Positions 1-9,323 of a stretch of 64,000 nucleotides of DNA are shown piece by piece (the first letter of the stretch is position 1; each line of letters begins with the position of its first letter). The stretch is from an uncultured Pseudomonadales bacterium. Lineage in GTDB: Bacteria > Pseudomonadota > Gammaproteobacteria > Pseudomonadales > Azotimanducaceae. Made by a program: the position numbers and the translations under genes. The stretch spans positions 62,001 through 126,000 of the forward strand of contig OY282379.1 of the NCBI GenBank assembly GCA_958295875.1, read 5' to 3'. The notes beneath the pieces were generated by a model, which ran no database searches, was not told the DNA's origin, and saw nothing but the letters and a program-made list of their open reading frames with translations.

Positions 1-326
1 TCGCGAAGCCCATGGAAACCGTGCGTCAGAACCCGTTCGTGCTGTGCGCTTGGCCCTCCTTCGCAAACCAGGCGTACATCACCAACTACCGCATCTACGA
101 CGACCGCGTGGGCGAGACCACCCGCTTCACCCATCGGCCGGAACACGAGTGGTATTGGTTGCCGCAGCAGCAGCCGCACGAGGTGTCGATGCTGAAATGC
201 TACGACTCGGTGACCGACGGTTCAGTCTCGCGCTGGTCTTTCCACACCGCCTGCGTCGATCCGACAGCGCCCGCGGACGCGCCGTGCCGCAAGAACTTGG
301 TGGTGCGTTCCTTCGTGTTCTTTTAG
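1..326 (+). CDS. CmcJ/NvfI-type oxygenase, C-terminal part
   Basis: The reading frame is open from the window edge (first full codon at base 3) to the TAG at 324-326, so the 5' part lies outside. The ATG at 12 is internal. The visible 107 or so residues match the C-terminal end of the CmcJ/NvfI (AsaB-like) oxidoreductase family: an IYDDRVGE segment, an HEWYWLP segment, KCYDS, then FHTACVDP and a VRSFVFF terminus. Members are Fe(II)/2-oxoglutarate-type oxygenases of small-molecule metabolism. The family match is by recalled motif pattern. The substrate cannot be told, and the upstream metal ligands are not in the window. It reads in the same direction as the dioxygenase and symporter that follow, so the three may share a pathway. 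Confidence 0.75.
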   Translation, partial: AKPMETVRQNPFVLCAWPSFANQAYITNYRIYDDRVGETTRFTHRPEHEWYWLPQQQPHEVSMLKCYDSVTDGSVSRWSFHTACVDPTAPADAPCRKNLVVRSFVFF

Positions 327-370
327 GGGGCAGCCAACGCTGCGTGACAACAGCGCCCACCCCCCTTTTT
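326..370 (+). terminator. Possible hairpin terminator after the CmcJ-like gene
   Basis: Five G at 326-330 can pair with five C at 361-365, which are followed directly by five T (366-370). Inside lies a second small hairpin (GCAGC with GCTGC). The outer loop is long, so this is only a plausible intrinsic terminator separating the first gene from the dioxygenase at 420. Confidence 0.3.
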
Positions 371-419
371 GGAGTGTGCAGATGAGGGTTCTGGGCCACG
401 ACAACGGGGGTGACGCAGA

Positions 420-1589
420 ATGAGCGAGGCAACGGCCATCGCCGGCGCTCCCACGGCGGCTGAACACGCGGCCGGCATGGCGGCCTACTTCCGAGACGGC
501 GAGCGGCGCGCCCGCTCGCTCGGCAACCGCGGCCCCATCCGCTTCAAGCGAGGCAACGCGCTGGACGACGCCATCTTGGAGGCGTACTGGCAGCATGGCT
601 TCTACGTGTTCGAGAACGTCATCGACGCCGATGAGTTGGCGGAACTGCGCACCGACATGACGACGCTGCTCGCCCGGGCGCCGGCTGCGCCCGACGCCGA
701 AGTGGACGCAGCCGGGCGCCCTGCCATCGGGCAGGAGTTCGAGCGCCCCACGTTTTCTTTCATCAAGCCACTGGCCGACCCGTGGGGCGGCACCAGCCAG
801 CTTGGCGGGCGCCATCCTTCCAAGATGGTGGAGCCGACTCCCGCCCAAGACGCGCCCGATGCCGTCGTGTACATGGCGCACGGCATGTGCCAGACCATGC
901 CCAGCGGGCTGCGCCTCTACGGCCATCCGCAACTGCTCGCCATCGCCGAGAACGTGAACGGGGCAGACTTCACCCCTTTCAACGACGCTATCTTCGTCAA
1001 GCAGCCGGGCTTGGGCGGTTCCGTCGCTTGGCATCAAGACGGCCTCACCCACTGGGGCTCGCCGGATTGGGACGAAGGCATCCACGGCTTCAACTTCCAA
1101 GTGCAGCTCTATGCAACGACGCCGGGCAATTGCCTTTGGGTGATGCCAGGCACGCACAAGCTCGGCAAGCTGGACATCAAGGCAATGGTTGCCGCCAATG
1201 GCGGCTCCGAGCGTTTGCCCGGCGCCGTGCCACTCTTGTGCGAACCCGGCGACGTCACCATCGTGAACCGCCAAGCGCTGCACTGCTCGTTCGCCAACAC
1301 GTCGGATGCCTTGCGCATCTCGCTCACGTTTGGCTTCCATCGCCGCGCCTCCGTCTTGGGCGTGGCGGGGAAGCTCACCCAAAACGTCGACGCCGTCTAC
1401 GACGAGGCAAGGGTGTTCGAGCGTTCCGCCGTCATCGCCGTCGCCATCGATGCGCGGCGGCAGCGGCATCCCTCTGAGACGCCCTACGTCTATCAACCCT
1501 TCGTCGGTTTGGAAGACGACTATCGGCACAACGACGACACCCACGAGCGCGTCATTCGCAATTACAACTTGAAGGACCTCGGCATCTAG
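420..1589 (+). CDS. Phytanoyl-CoA dioxygenase (PhyH) family protein
   Basis: A 389-residue cytosolic Fe(II)/2-oxoglutarate dioxygenase. The facial triad is readable: HQD at H205-D207, a distal His at H288 (ALHCSF) and the 2-oxoglutarate-binding Arg at R299 (ALRISLTF). The rest fits the double-stranded beta-helix fold of PhyH proteins. Family members hydroxylate very varied substrates (phytanoyl-CoA, ectoine, mitomycins, halogenated peptides), so the reaction class is firm and the substrate is not. It starts at ATG 420, 93 bases after the CmcJ-like oxygenase and 34 bases before a sodium:solute symporter. This order suggests uptake plus oxidation of one small molecule (inference). Confidence 0.85.
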   Translation: MSEATAIAGAPTAAEHAAGMAAYFRDGERRARSLGNRGPIRFKRGNALDDAILEAYWQHGFYVFENVIDADELAELRTDMTTLLARAPAAPDAEVDAAGRPAIGQEFERPTFSFIKPLADPWGGTSQLGGRHPSKMVEPTPAQDAPDAVVYMAHGMCQTMPSGLRLYGHPQLLAIAENVNGADFTPFNDAIFVKQPGLGGSVAWHQDGLTHWGSPDWDEGIHGFNFQVQLYATTPGNCLWVMPGTHKLGKLDIKAMVAANGGSERLPGAVPLLCEPGDVTIVNRQALHCSFANTSDALRISLTFGFHRRASVLGVAGKLTQNVDAVYDEARVFERSAVIAVAIDARRQRHPSETPYVYQPFVGLEDDYRHNDDTHERVIRNYNLKDLGI

Positions 1590-1623
1590 AGCCGACTTAC
1601 CGCGGCGAATCGGAACCGCCAGC

Positions 1624-3123
1624 ATGTTCGACGCGTGGATCCTCATCGTCTTCGTCGCCTACTTCGCCATCTTGGTCGCCATCGCCGTGGTGCGCGCCCG
1701 GCGCATGCAGGCGATGTCGGATTATGTGCTGGGCGGGCGGCGCATGAGCAGCTTCACCTCCGCCCTGAGCGCCAGTTCCTCCGGCACCAGCGGCTGGGCG
1801 ATATTGGTGTTCCCGGCCCTCGCCTTTCAGCACGGCTTGGTCGAGATGTGGACGGCGATCATGCTGGTCATCGGCGTCTGGGCCAGTTGGACGGTGCTGG
1901 CCAAGCGGCTGCGGCGTTACACCATCCAAGCAGACGATTCGCTGACCGTGCCGGAGTTCCTGGAGCGCCGCTTCGCCGACGGCACCGGCGCCGTGCGCAC
2001 CGTCGCCGCGGCCATCACGCTGTTCTTCATCATCTTCTATGTGAGTTCCGGCCTCATCGCCGGCGCTAAGCTGCTCGAGACCTCATTCGGCATCAACGCG
2101 ACGAGCGGCGCCCTCATCACCCTCGTCGCCATCGGCAGCTACACCTTCATCGGCGGCTTCTTGGCCGTGTCGCGCACGGATGTTTTCCAAGCGACGCTGA
2201 TGTTGGCGGCGTTCCTCATCTTGCCGGCATGGCTCATGGTGGTCACGGAGAACCCGTTCGCGGGCCTCGGCGCCCAGACGCCGGGTTTCTGGAACCCGCT
2301 GACCGATCAGCACGGGGAGCCCATCACCTATGTGTTTGTGCTCTCGGTGCTGGGATGGAGCTTGGGCTATCTCGGCTCGCAGCGCGTCGTGCAGCGCTTC
2401 ATGGCTGTCGAGAGCGAGGCGAAGATCCCGCGCAGCCGCAACATCGGCTCCATGTGGATGCTGCTCATCTACCTCTGCGCCCTGCTGCTGGGGATGGTCG
2501 CGTTGCCGGCCTTCGCCGAGATCGGGCGCTTGGACGACGTGCTGGCCGATCCAGAGCGCGTCTTCCTGCTGGCGACGCAGGCATTCTTCCATCCCATCGT
2601 CGGCGGCATCCTGCTGACCGCGGTGATCGCGGCAGTGATGAGCACCGCGGATTCGCAGTTGCTGCTCGCGTCCGCCGTCGCCACGAACGACCTGCCGGGC
2701 GTGAGGCGCTACGCGCGCTCGCTCGACGCCGCCGGCCGGGTGCGGCTCGGCCGGGCCCTGCTCATCATCACCGGGGCGCTTGCCGCAGCGCTCTCCATCT
2801 TCCACCCGGAATCCGTGTTCACGCTGGTGGCGCTGGCGTGGGGCGGCATGGCCGCCGCCTTTGCGCCGGTGACGGTGATGGCGCTCTATTGGCGGCGCTT
2901 CAACGCCGCCGGGGCATTGGCCGCCATGCTCGCCGGCACGCTCACCGCCACCGTCTGGGGTTTCTCCTCCGGCGGGCCGGACGGCATCATGGACATTCAG
3001 CCGGGCGCACCGGGATGCATCGCGGCCACGTTGGCCGGCATCTTGGCAACTCTCGTGTCCGCGCATCCCCCCGCCGCGGTGACGGCGTTGTTCGACCGGG
3101 TGAATCCACGCGCCGCGACGTGA
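1624..3123 (+). CDS. Sodium:solute symporter (SSS/PutP family)
   Basis: A 499-residue inner-membrane permease with about 13 hydrophobic segments. The N-terminus runs straight into TM1 (LIVFVAYFAILVAIAVV). SSS signatures are visible: a LTVPEFLERRF loop after TM3 and the STADSQLLLASAV segment near residue 345, which matches the PutP sodium-site helix. Family members import proline, pantothenate, sugars or carboxylates with sodium. The substrate is unknown, though the closest resemblance is to proline/amino-acid-type members. It follows the PhyH dioxygenase by 34 bases in the same direction and is probably co-transcribed with it. Confidence 0.88.
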   Translation: MFDAWILIVFVAYFAILVAIAVVRARRMQAMSDYVLGGRRMSSFTSALSASSSGTSGWAILVFPALAFQHGLVEMWTAIMLVIGVWASWTVLAKRLRRYTIQADDSLTVPEFLERRFADGTGAVRTVAAAITLFFIIFYVSSGLIAGAKLLETSFGINATSGALITLVAIGSYTFIGGFLAVSRTDVFQATLMLAAFLILPAWLMVVTENPFAGLGAQTPGFWNPLTDQHGEPITYVFVLSVLGWSLGYLGSQRVVQRFMAVESEAKIPRSRNIGSMWMLLIYLCALLLGMVALPAFAEIGRLDDVLADPERVFLLATQAFFHPIVGGILLTAVIAAVMSTADSQLLLASAVATNDLPGVRRYARSLDAAGRVRLGRALLIITGALAAALSIFHPESVFTLVALAWGGMAAAFAPVTVMALYWRRFNAAGALAAMLAGTLTATVWGFSSGGPDGIMDIQPGAPGCIAATLAGILATLVSAHPPAAVTALFDRVNPRAAT

Positions 3124-3250
3124 CGGCAAGCGCCGCGCACGTGGCACCCGACGGACGCGATGCCGTGGGCACGGGCACCAAGAATTGCGCCGCCCAGCCG
3201 CATCGGGCGAGAATGGCAGCGTCACCACAGCCATGGGGCGACGCACCCGG

Positions 3251-4069
3251 ATGACGAATAGACTGAAGAGGCTGCTGCCGGCGCTGTTCGCCGCCACGGT
3301 GCTCGGCGCCTGCGCGACCAGCCCAACCGGGCGCACCCAATTCATGCTCATCTCGCCGGAAGCGGCGATCGTTGAATCTCAGCGCGCCTACGCGGCGACC
3401 ATGCGCGATGTCGGCGCACAGGACAAGTTCCTCGACGACCCAGTGCTGGCAGACCGGTTGGGCACGATCACGGGGCGGCTCGTCGGCCAAGCCGAAGCAA
3501 TGTTCCCGCACACCAGGGATTGGGCGTGGAGCGTAGCGCTCATCGACGAGCCAGACACGGTGAACGCATGGTGCATGGCCGGCGGCAAAATGGCGATTTA
3601 CAGCGGTTTCATCGAGCAGCTCGACCCCACGGATGACGAACTCGCCCAAGTGATGGGGCACGAGATCTCCCACGCCGTCGCCCACCACACCGCCGAGCGC
3701 ATGTCCATGGCCATGGCCCGAGGCATCGGTGTGGTGGCCATTGGCGCCACCACCAACGACGCCAGGACCACGCACGCCGCAGGCTCGATCGCAACGTTGG
3801 CGCTGGCGCTGCCCAATAGCCGCGCCGCCGAATCCGAGGCAGACCGCATCGGCATCGAGATCGCCGCGCGCGCCGGCTATGACCCAGCCGCCGGCGCCTC
3901 GCTATGGCGCAAGATGGAAAGCTTGGGCGGCGATGGGTTGCCCCAGTTCCTGAGCACCCACCCGAGCCCCGGCAACCGCGCCCAGACGCTCGCGGCCCTC
4001 GCGCCGACCATGCGCCCGTTGATGCCGGCGACGCCGCCGGCGACGCAGCCCGTCGAACTCCTGCCATAG
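3251..4069 (+). CDS. M48 family metalloprotease, lipoprotein
   Basis: A 272-residue zinc endopeptidase of the peptidase M48 (BepA/LoiP-like) group. The ATG at 3251 is chosen because it directly precedes a lipoprotein signal (Lys/Arg-rich start, hydrophobic stretch, LGAC lipobox near residue 19). In-frame starts upstream would bury that signal. The zinc site is clear: HEISH at H137-H141, then an E194-xxx-D198 motif (ESEAD). The C-terminal STHPSPGNRAQTL segment is typical of the family, which degrades misassembled outer-membrane proteins in the periplasm. It stands alone as a housekeeping-type gene. Confidence 0.88.
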   Translation: MTNRLKRLLPALFAATVLGACATSPTGRTQFMLISPEAAIVESQRAYAATMRDVGAQDKFLDDPVLADRLGTITGRLVGQAEAMFPHTRDWAWSVALIDEPDTVNAWCMAGGKMAIYSGFIEQLDPTDDELAQVMGHEISHAVAHHTAERMSMAMARGIGVVAIGATTNDARTTHAAGSIATLALALPNSRAAESEADRIGIEIAARAGYDPAAGASLWRKMESLGGDGLPQFLSTHPSPGNRAQTLAALAPTMRPLMPATPPATQPVELLP

Positions 4070-4102
4070 CGGGCGCCCCCAAAACGCCGCAGGAGGCAGC
4101 CC

Positions 4103-4417
4103 ATGAACGCCAAGGTCATCCTCATCCTCGCCGTCTTGATCGCCTTCGGCGGTTTGACCGGCTACGCCGTCTACGACGTGGGCATCTTGGGCATCTTTGG
4201 CGCCGGCGCTGCCAGCTCCGGCGCCGTTCAGATTTTCGTGGACCTCATCATCGTGTGCGGGCTGGCTTGCATCTGGATGTACTTCGATGCGGCCAAACGC
4301 AATCTGAATCCTTGGCCGTACATCGTCATCACCGTGCTCACCGCGTCGTTCGGCCCGCTGCTGTACCTGTTGCGGCGGGAGTGGGGCAATGCCGAGCCCG
4401 GAGGGCCGCCGGCGTAG
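4103..4417 (+). CDS. Small four-helix membrane protein (DUF2834-like)
   Basis: A 104-residue protein with a hydrophobic N-terminal helix, a second region around residues 30-45, a third (FVDLIIVCGLACIWMYFD) and a fourth (YIVITVLTASFGPLLYLL), ending in a short polar tail. The layout and the WMYFDAAKR / GPLLYLLRRE motifs recall DUF2834 membrane proteins, whose function is unknown. A good ribosome site (AGGAGG, about 9 bases upstream) supports the ATG at 4103. It lies 33 bases after the M48 protease, in the same direction. Confidence 0.7.
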   Translation: MNAKVILILAVLIAFGGLTGYAVYDVGILGIFGAGAASSGAVQIFVDLIIVCGLACIWMYFDAAKRNLNPWPYIVITVLTASFGPLLYLLRREWGNAEPGGPPA

Positions 4418-4427
4418 CGCGGTGACG

Positions 4428-4452
4428 GGCAACGCCGGCATGGGGCGTTGCC
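4428..4452. terminator. Perfect 9-bp hairpin between convergent genes
   Basis: GGCAACGCC (4428-4436) and GGCGTTGCC (4444-4452) form a perfect 9-bp stem with a 7-base loop. It sits in the 90-base gap between the plus-strand membrane-protein gene and the minus-strand stress-protein gene, where a bidirectional terminator is expected. It has no T-run, so termination is inferred from position and symmetry. Confidence 0.5.
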
Positions 4453-4507
4453 GAACGAACGGGCGACGCGCTTGCCGCCCGCCAAGCAGCAGCGCTTTCT
4501 GGCGGAC

Positions 4508-5374
4508 CTACAAGCCTACGCGCACCGCCAGCACGTCTGTCTTGGCGCCGTGCAGCACCGCGTTCGCCGTGGAACCGAGCAGCAGCGAGAAGCCGTGGCG
4601 CCCGTGGGTGCCGAGCACGACGAGGTCCGCGCCGATCTCTTCGGCCAGCGCATGCACTTCCTGGGCTGGATGGCCGCGGCGCAGAACGCGCTCCCCCTGC
4701 ACGCCGAACTCCTGCGCCAGTGCGTCCAAGCGTGCCTGCATCTGGGCTTCGGCCTCATAGTTGAAGCGCAGCCCAGCGTCGCCGTATGCGACCACGTCCA
4801 AACCCGCGTACACCTGCTCCAGCGGCCTGATGGCGGACATCAGCGAGACCTCGGCGCCGGTGGGCGCCGCCACCGCAACGGCGGCGCGCACCACATCTGC
4901 CGCTTCGTCCGTGGAATCCACGGCGACCAGCACACGCTCAAACGGCGCGGCTTCTTCCGGTATGTGCGCGCAGAAGACATCGCACTTGGCGCCGTGCAGC
5001 ACAGCGTTGGCGGTGGAGCCGAGCAAGAGCCGCCAGCCGTGGCGCCCGTGGGCGCCCATGACGATGGCGTCGGCGCCCTGCTCCTCCGCGTAGCGATGGA
5101 TTTCTTGCGCGGGATGGCCTCTCAGCACCGCGTGTTCGGCAATGCCGGCGGCCGCGCTGAGCGCCGCCAAGCGTTGGGTGGACTCCTCCACCAGCCGCTC
5201 GTGCATGTCCGCCACTCCCGGCGCGGCCACCTCGCCGTAGTGGAGATAGCTCTCGTCCACCACATGCACAGCGCTGACGCGAGCGTCCGCCGCCACCTGC
5301 CGCGCCCTCGCCACCACAGTTTCCGCGGAACTGGCAGCCACATCGAGCGCGACGACTACCCGTTGGTAGGCCAT
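4508..5374 (-). CDS. Tandem universal stress protein (UspA-like x2)
   Basis: A 288-residue cytosolic protein made of two UspA domains (about residues 1-145 and 146-288). Each domain begins with a hydrophobic beta strand (RRVVVALDVA-type and FERVLVAVDS) and ends with GxHGRHG...LLLGSTANAVLHGAKxDV, the nucleotide-binding loop of ATP-binding Usps. The start ATG at 5374 is set by the conserved MAYQRVVVALDV beginning. Usps bind ATP or AMP and assist survival under stress, without a defined reaction. It lies downstream of a close paralogue (5462-6364) in the same direction with an 87-base gap, an apparent tandem duplication. Confidence 0.88.
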   Translation of the reverse strand: MAYQRVVVALDVAASSAETVVARARQVAADARVSAVHVVDESYLHYGEVAAPGVADMHERLVEESTQRLAALSAAAGIAEHAVLRGHPAQEIHRYAEEQGADAIVMGAHGRHGWRLLLGSTANAVLHGAKCDVFCAHIPEEAAPFERVLVAVDSTDEAADVVRAAVAVAAPTGAEVSLMSAIRPLEQVYAGLDVVAYGDAGLRFNYEAEAQMQARLDALAQEFGVQGERVLRRGHPAQEVHALAEEIGADLVVLGTHGRHGFSLLLGSTANAVLHGAKTDVLAVRVGL

Positions 5375-5461
5375 GAGTCGAAACCCCGCCAAATCGCCCC
5401 AAGAAACCGCATCATATCGCCCTTCGCGCGCGTTGGGCGGTGGCGGGCCGACATAGGAGAG

Positions 5462-6364
5462 CTAGTGGTCGGAGCGCCCCAGCCGCACCGCCAACACGTC
5501 GGTCTTCGCGCCGTGCAGCACCGCGTTGGCGGTGGAGCCCAGCAGCAGCGAAAAGCCGTGGCGACCGTGCGTGCCCACCACCACCAAATCCGCCGCCAGT
5601 TCAGACGCCAGCGCATGAATCTCACTAGCCGGATTGCCACGGCGCAAGATGCACGCGCCCGCGACGCCGCTGGTTTGCGCCAACGCTTCCAGCCGCGCTT
5701 GCATCGCTGCCTCCGCTTCATCCGCGAATCGCGGCCCGGCGACCTCCCAAGCGGCCACGTCCATGCCGGCGTAGACCTGCTCCAAAGGCTTCACCACTGA
5801 TGTCAGCGACACCGCTGCGTCGCTGCGCGCCGCCAGCGCCTGCGCCTGCTCAACGACCCGCTCCGCCTCCTCTGTGCCGTCCACCGCAGCGAGCACCTGG
5901 CGGAATGGCCGCACTTCCTCTGGGATGTGGACGCACAGCACATCGCACTTGGCGCCGTGCAGCACGGCGTTGGCGGTGGAGCCCAACAGCAGCCGCCAGC
6001 CATGTCTCCCATGGGCGCCCAGCACCACGAGGTCTGCGTCGCGCTCCTCGGCGCAGCGGTGGACTTCCCTGGCGGCGTGGCCACGCCGGACAACGTGGTT
6101 GGCAAATCCGGCATTCCCGGCCAACTGCGCCAACCGTGCGTCGCACTCATCGACGATCTGCCCCCTTAGCTCGGCGATCGCCTCAATGGGGCGGTATGCG
6201 TACCGCATCGCCTCCGGGCCCGCGCCTTGGCCAAACAAGGAGTCGTCCACCACATGGAGGGCCGTCACCTCAGCGTCGCCACACACCATTGCCGCCCGCG
6301 CCAACACCGTCTCCGAGGCCTCGGAGGCCACGTCCAGCGCCACGATTACCCGTCGATACGACAT
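5462..6364 (-). CDS. Tandem universal stress protein (UspA-like x2), paralogue
   Basis: A 300-residue protein built like its downstream neighbour: two UspA domains, each ending in the GRHG...LLGSTANAVLHGAKxDV nucleotide-binding loop. ATG 6364 is chosen because MSYRRVIVALDV matches the family N-terminus and an AGGAG ribosome site lies just upstream. The first domain carries a somewhat longer linker (around PEAMRYAYRPIEAIAELRG) than the sister protein. The two genes probably form a stress-response operon with this one first. Confidence 0.88.
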   Translation of the reverse strand: MSYRRVIVALDVASEASETVLARAAMVCGDAEVTALHVVDDSLFGQGAGPEAMRYAYRPIEAIAELRGQIVDECDARLAQLAGNAGFANHVVRRGHAAREVHRCAEERDADLVVLGAHGRHGWRLLLGSTANAVLHGAKCDVLCVHIPEEVRPFRQVLAAVDGTEEAERVVEQAQALAARSDAAVSLTSVVKPLEQVYAGMDVAAWEVAGPRFADEAEAAMQARLEALAQTSGVAGACILRRGNPASEIHALASELAADLVVVGTHGRHGFSLLLGSTANAVLHGAKTDVLAVRLGRSDH

Positions 6365-6580
6365 GTTCGTCGCTCCTGCCTGCCACCACACTGCGGCGAA
6401 CCGCGCGCCCCAAGGCCGCGAACTCCCGCTCCGATTCCCCAATATAGGACGCCACGCCGAAGTTCAAGCGCCGCGCCTCGACCGCCCACACCGCAGCCGA
6501 GCGGCAAGCGGGTGTCTCCAGATGCATCGCCGGTCGCATCGCTTGAATCCAAGGCCGGCGAAACAAGCCGCGGGGCGCGT

Positions 6581-7576
6581 TCAAGCGCTCTGAGCAGCGG
6601 CCGTCACCGGCGGGCGAAATGCGATGCGCGCCTGCAGGAGATGATGCGCCAAGTCGATGGTGGGCGTTGCGACGCCAGCGAGCCGCGCAAGCTCCTGCAC
6701 CGCCCCGACCATCGCTTGATTCTCCAAAGGCCGGCCGCGCTCCAAGTCCTGCAGCATGGAGGTGCGATGGGCGCCCACGGCGGCGGCGGCATCGATGCGC
6801 CGCTCCACGTCCACAGCAAAGCGCGCGCCGAACGCTTCCCCCACCGCCTGCGCCTCCATCATCATGGCCCGCGCGACGGCGCGCGTGCCGGCGCCGGTGG
6901 CCAGCGCGTCCAAGGTGGCGCCGGTGAGGGCCGAGAGCGGATTGAAGGCCACATTACCCCATAGCTTCACCCACACTTCGTCGCGCACGCGGTTGCGCAC
7001 GGGTGCCTTGATGCCGGCCGCAACCAACGTGGCGGCGAGCGCGCGCACCCGCTCTGTGCGCTCACCGCACGGCTCGCCAAGCACCAGCTTGTCGCCGGAG
7101 AGATGGCGCACCACGCCGGGCACCACGACTTCCGCGGCGGGATACACCACGCAGCCAATGGCACGTTGCGGGCCGATGCCGTGCCAAACCTTGCCATCCG
7201 GGTCCACGCTCTGCAGCGGCCGCTCGGCAAAGGGTGACTCGAGGCAGTGGAAGTACCACCACGGCAAGCCATTGACGGCGCTCACAACAGCCGTATGCGG
7301 CCCCAGCAACGGCTGGATGGCGGCCGCCACGGCTGGCATCGAGTGCGCCTTGACGGTGGCGACGACATAGTCCTGAGGCGGCAGATCGCGAGGGCTATCG
7401 GTGGCTGGCACTTGGGCGACGAAGCGTTCGCCACCGAGTTCCAAGGCGATTCCCCGCTCGCGAATCGCGGCGAGTTGGGCACCCCGGGCCACCGCCGAGA
7501 CATCGACCCCGGCGCGCGCCAGCAACACTGCGATATAGCAGCCGATGGCGCCGGCGCCATACACGCACACCTTCAT
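6581..7576 (-). CDS. panE: 2-dehydropantoate 2-reductase (KPR family)
   Basis: A 331-residue NADPH-dependent dehydrogenase. The N-terminal Rossmann motif GAGAIG (residues 7-12) and the C-terminal segment VWVKLWGNVAFNPLSALTG, with the catalytic Lys and Asn of ketopantoate reductases, are both present. PanE reduces 2-dehydropantoate to pantoate in CoA biosynthesis. Many KPR-family enzymes act on other 2-oxo acids, so panE is the family assignment rather than a proven role. ATG 7576 starts exactly at the nucleotide-binding strand. It follows an acyl-CoA ligase by 43 bases in the same direction, so it may belong to a catabolic operon instead. Confidence 0.75.
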   Translation of the reverse strand: MKVCVYGAGAIGCYIAVLLARAGVDVSAVARGAQLAAIRERGIALELGGERFVAQVPATDSPRDLPPQDYVVATVKAHSMPAVAAAIQPLLGPHTAVVSAVNGLPWWYFHCLESPFAERPLQSVDPDGKVWHGIGPQRAIGCVVYPAAEVVVPGVVRHLSGDKLVLGEPCGERTERVRALAATLVAAGIKAPVRNRVRDEVWVKLWGNVAFNPLSALTGATLDALATGAGTRAVARAMMMEAQAVGEAFGARFAVDVERRIDAAAAVGAHRTSMLQDLERGRPLENQAMVGAVQELARLAGVATPTIDLAHHLLQARIAFRPPVTAAAQSA

Positions 7577-7619
7577 CCCAAGCGCTCCGCGAGCTGGCAG
7601 ACGGCGCTCGCGGCCCACA

Positions 7620-9152
7620 TCACGAAGCCAACCCCAACGCTGCGGCCATGCCGATGCGCTGCACCTTGCCCGTCGGCCCCTTTGGAATCTCGGCGGCGAA
7701 AACGATCTGGCGCGGCACCTTGAAGTCCGCCAAGCCACGGGCGGCGAACGCGCGCAGCGTTGCAGCATCCACCGCCTCGCCATCTCGCACCACCACCACG
7801 GCGGCGATGTCCTCGCCCAAGCGCGGATGCGGCACCGCAAAGGCGCACGCCTGCGCCACCGCCGGATGATCCAGCAATGCCTCGTCCACTTCCAACGGCG
7901 CGATCTTCTCGCCGCCGCGGTTGACGATCTCCTTCAGGCGCCCGGTCACCTTCACATAGCCATCCGCATCCATGAAGCCTTGGTCGCCGGTGCGGAACCA
8001 ATCGCCATGGAACGCCGCGGCATTGGCTTCGGGGCTGCCGACGTAGCCCAACATGACATTGGCGCCGCGGATCACGATTTCGCCTTCGGCGCCGGCTGGA
8101 AGCGCCGTGCCTTCGGCATTGAACACCGCCACCTCCGGCCCGGCGCCCGGGCCGACGAAGCCGGCCTTGCGCGGCGCCGGCGGCAGCGGGTTGGAACACA
8201 TCTGATGCGCAGCCTCTGTCATGGCGTATGCCTCGATCACCGGCGCGCCGAAAGTGGTTTCCAGCTCTGACATCACTTGGGGCGGGAGGGACGCGGAGGA
8301 CGAGCGGATGAAGCGCAGCCGCGTGGCGGCGATGCGCTCTCGATTGCGCGCGGCGCGGGCGAGAATGGCTTGGTGCATGGTGGGCACGGCGCTGTACCAC
8401 GTTGGCTGCGCCGCTTCGAGCCAGCCGAAGAATCGCAGCGCATCGAACCCCGGCGCGCAATAGACCGCGCCGCCGCTCGCCAAGCTGGCCAACACCGGCG
8501 CCATCAGGCCGTGGATGTGGAAGAGCGGCATCACGTTGAGGCACACATCGTCGCGGCCAAGCCGCAGCGTCGCCGCGATGTTGCGCGCCGACGCGCACAG
8601 GTTCGCCTGCGTCAACGGCACGATCTTCGGGCGCGACGTGGTGCCGGAAGTGTGCAGCACCAGCGCCACCGCATCGTCGTCCGCCGGCGTCGCCGAGGCT
8701 TGCGCCACGCTTGCGGCGCCGTGCAGCGCGAACGTGCCGGCGGCATCCCCCTCCGTCAGTTCGACGATGGGCACGCCGCGGCTCACGGCGACTTCGCGCA
8801 CCGCCGCTGGGCTATCCGGCGCCAGCACGACGGCCGCCGCCTCCAAGCTCTCGAGGTAGAAGCTGAACTCCGCGGCCTTGAGCGCCGGGTTCAGCGGCGC
8901 CACGGCGCACCACGGGGCGATGCATGCGAAGGCGCTGGCGAGGCTTGGGCCGTTCGGCAAGACGACGGCGACGCGATGGCGAGGTTCGATGCCAGCTGCG
9001 CGCAGGGCAGCGCCGACTTGATGTGCCTGCGCCGCCAACCCGGCGTAGGTCAAAGCCGGCCGGCCCGGAGCGCGAATCGCCGCGCCCTGCCCCGCATGGC
9101 CGATGAGTTGCAAGAACGCACTCACGGGCAGCGTCGCGAGTCCAAGATGCAC
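7620..9152 (-). CDS. AMP-dependent acyl-CoA synthetase/ligase
   Basis: An acyl-adenylate-forming enzyme (ANL superfamily) of about 510 residues that joins a carboxylic acid to CoA using ATP. Motifs in order: the phosphate-binding loop LHTSGTTSRPK; YAMTEAAHQM (A5); the A7-type WFRTGDQGF followed by GRLKEIVNRGGEKI (A8); and the A10 catalytic Lys in PKGPTGKVQR near the end. The start is uncertain because only GTG or TTG codons are available. GTG 9152 gives a normal-length protein, while starts up to 9254 or down to 9125 remain possible. The preference may be for medium-chain or aromatic acids, but the sequence does not settle it. It is probably co-transcribed with the downstream KPR-family gene. 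Confidence 0.87.
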   Translation of the reverse strand: MHLGLATLPVSAFLQLIGHAGQGAAIRAPGRPALTYAGLAAQAHQVGAALRAAGIEPRHRVAVVLPNGPSLASAFACIAPWCAVAPLNPALKAAEFSFYLESLEAAAVVLAPDSPAAVREVAVSRGVPIVELTEGDAAGTFALHGAASVAQASATPADDDAVALVLHTSGTTSRPKIVPLTQANLCASARNIAATLRLGRDDVCLNVMPLFHIHGLMAPVLASLASGGAVYCAPGFDALRFFGWLEAAQPTWYSAVPTMHQAILARAARNRERIAATRLRFIRSSSASLPPQVMSELETTFGAPVIEAYAMTEAAHQMCSNPLPPAPRKAGFVGPGAGPEVAVFNAEGTALPAGAEGEIVIRGANVMLGYVGSPEANAAAFHGDWFRTGDQGFMDADGYVKVTGRLKEIVNRGGEKIAPLEVDEALLDHPAVAQACAFAVPHPRLGEDIAAVVVVRDGEAVDAATLRAFAARGLADFKVPRQIVFAAEIPKGPTGKVQRIGMAAALGLAS

Positions 9153-9323
9153 CGGCAACCGATGGGAAGGCGCCCCGGCGCACGCCCGCGGGAGTATGGC
9201 AAAACTAGAGCCCGCGCCGTGCGTGCGCGATGGCTGCTCGGCCGCGGCCACCACGCCCGAGCGCGGCCAACCGCCGCGGGGCGCTCTCCCGCTGGCGTTG
9301 CGGTGTTCGTCGCCGCGCTCAGT

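Noticed and set aside
222-1646. A 474-codon minus-strand open frame
   Set aside because: It is antisense to the PhyH dioxygenase, whose metal ligands are intact, and shows no family motif.
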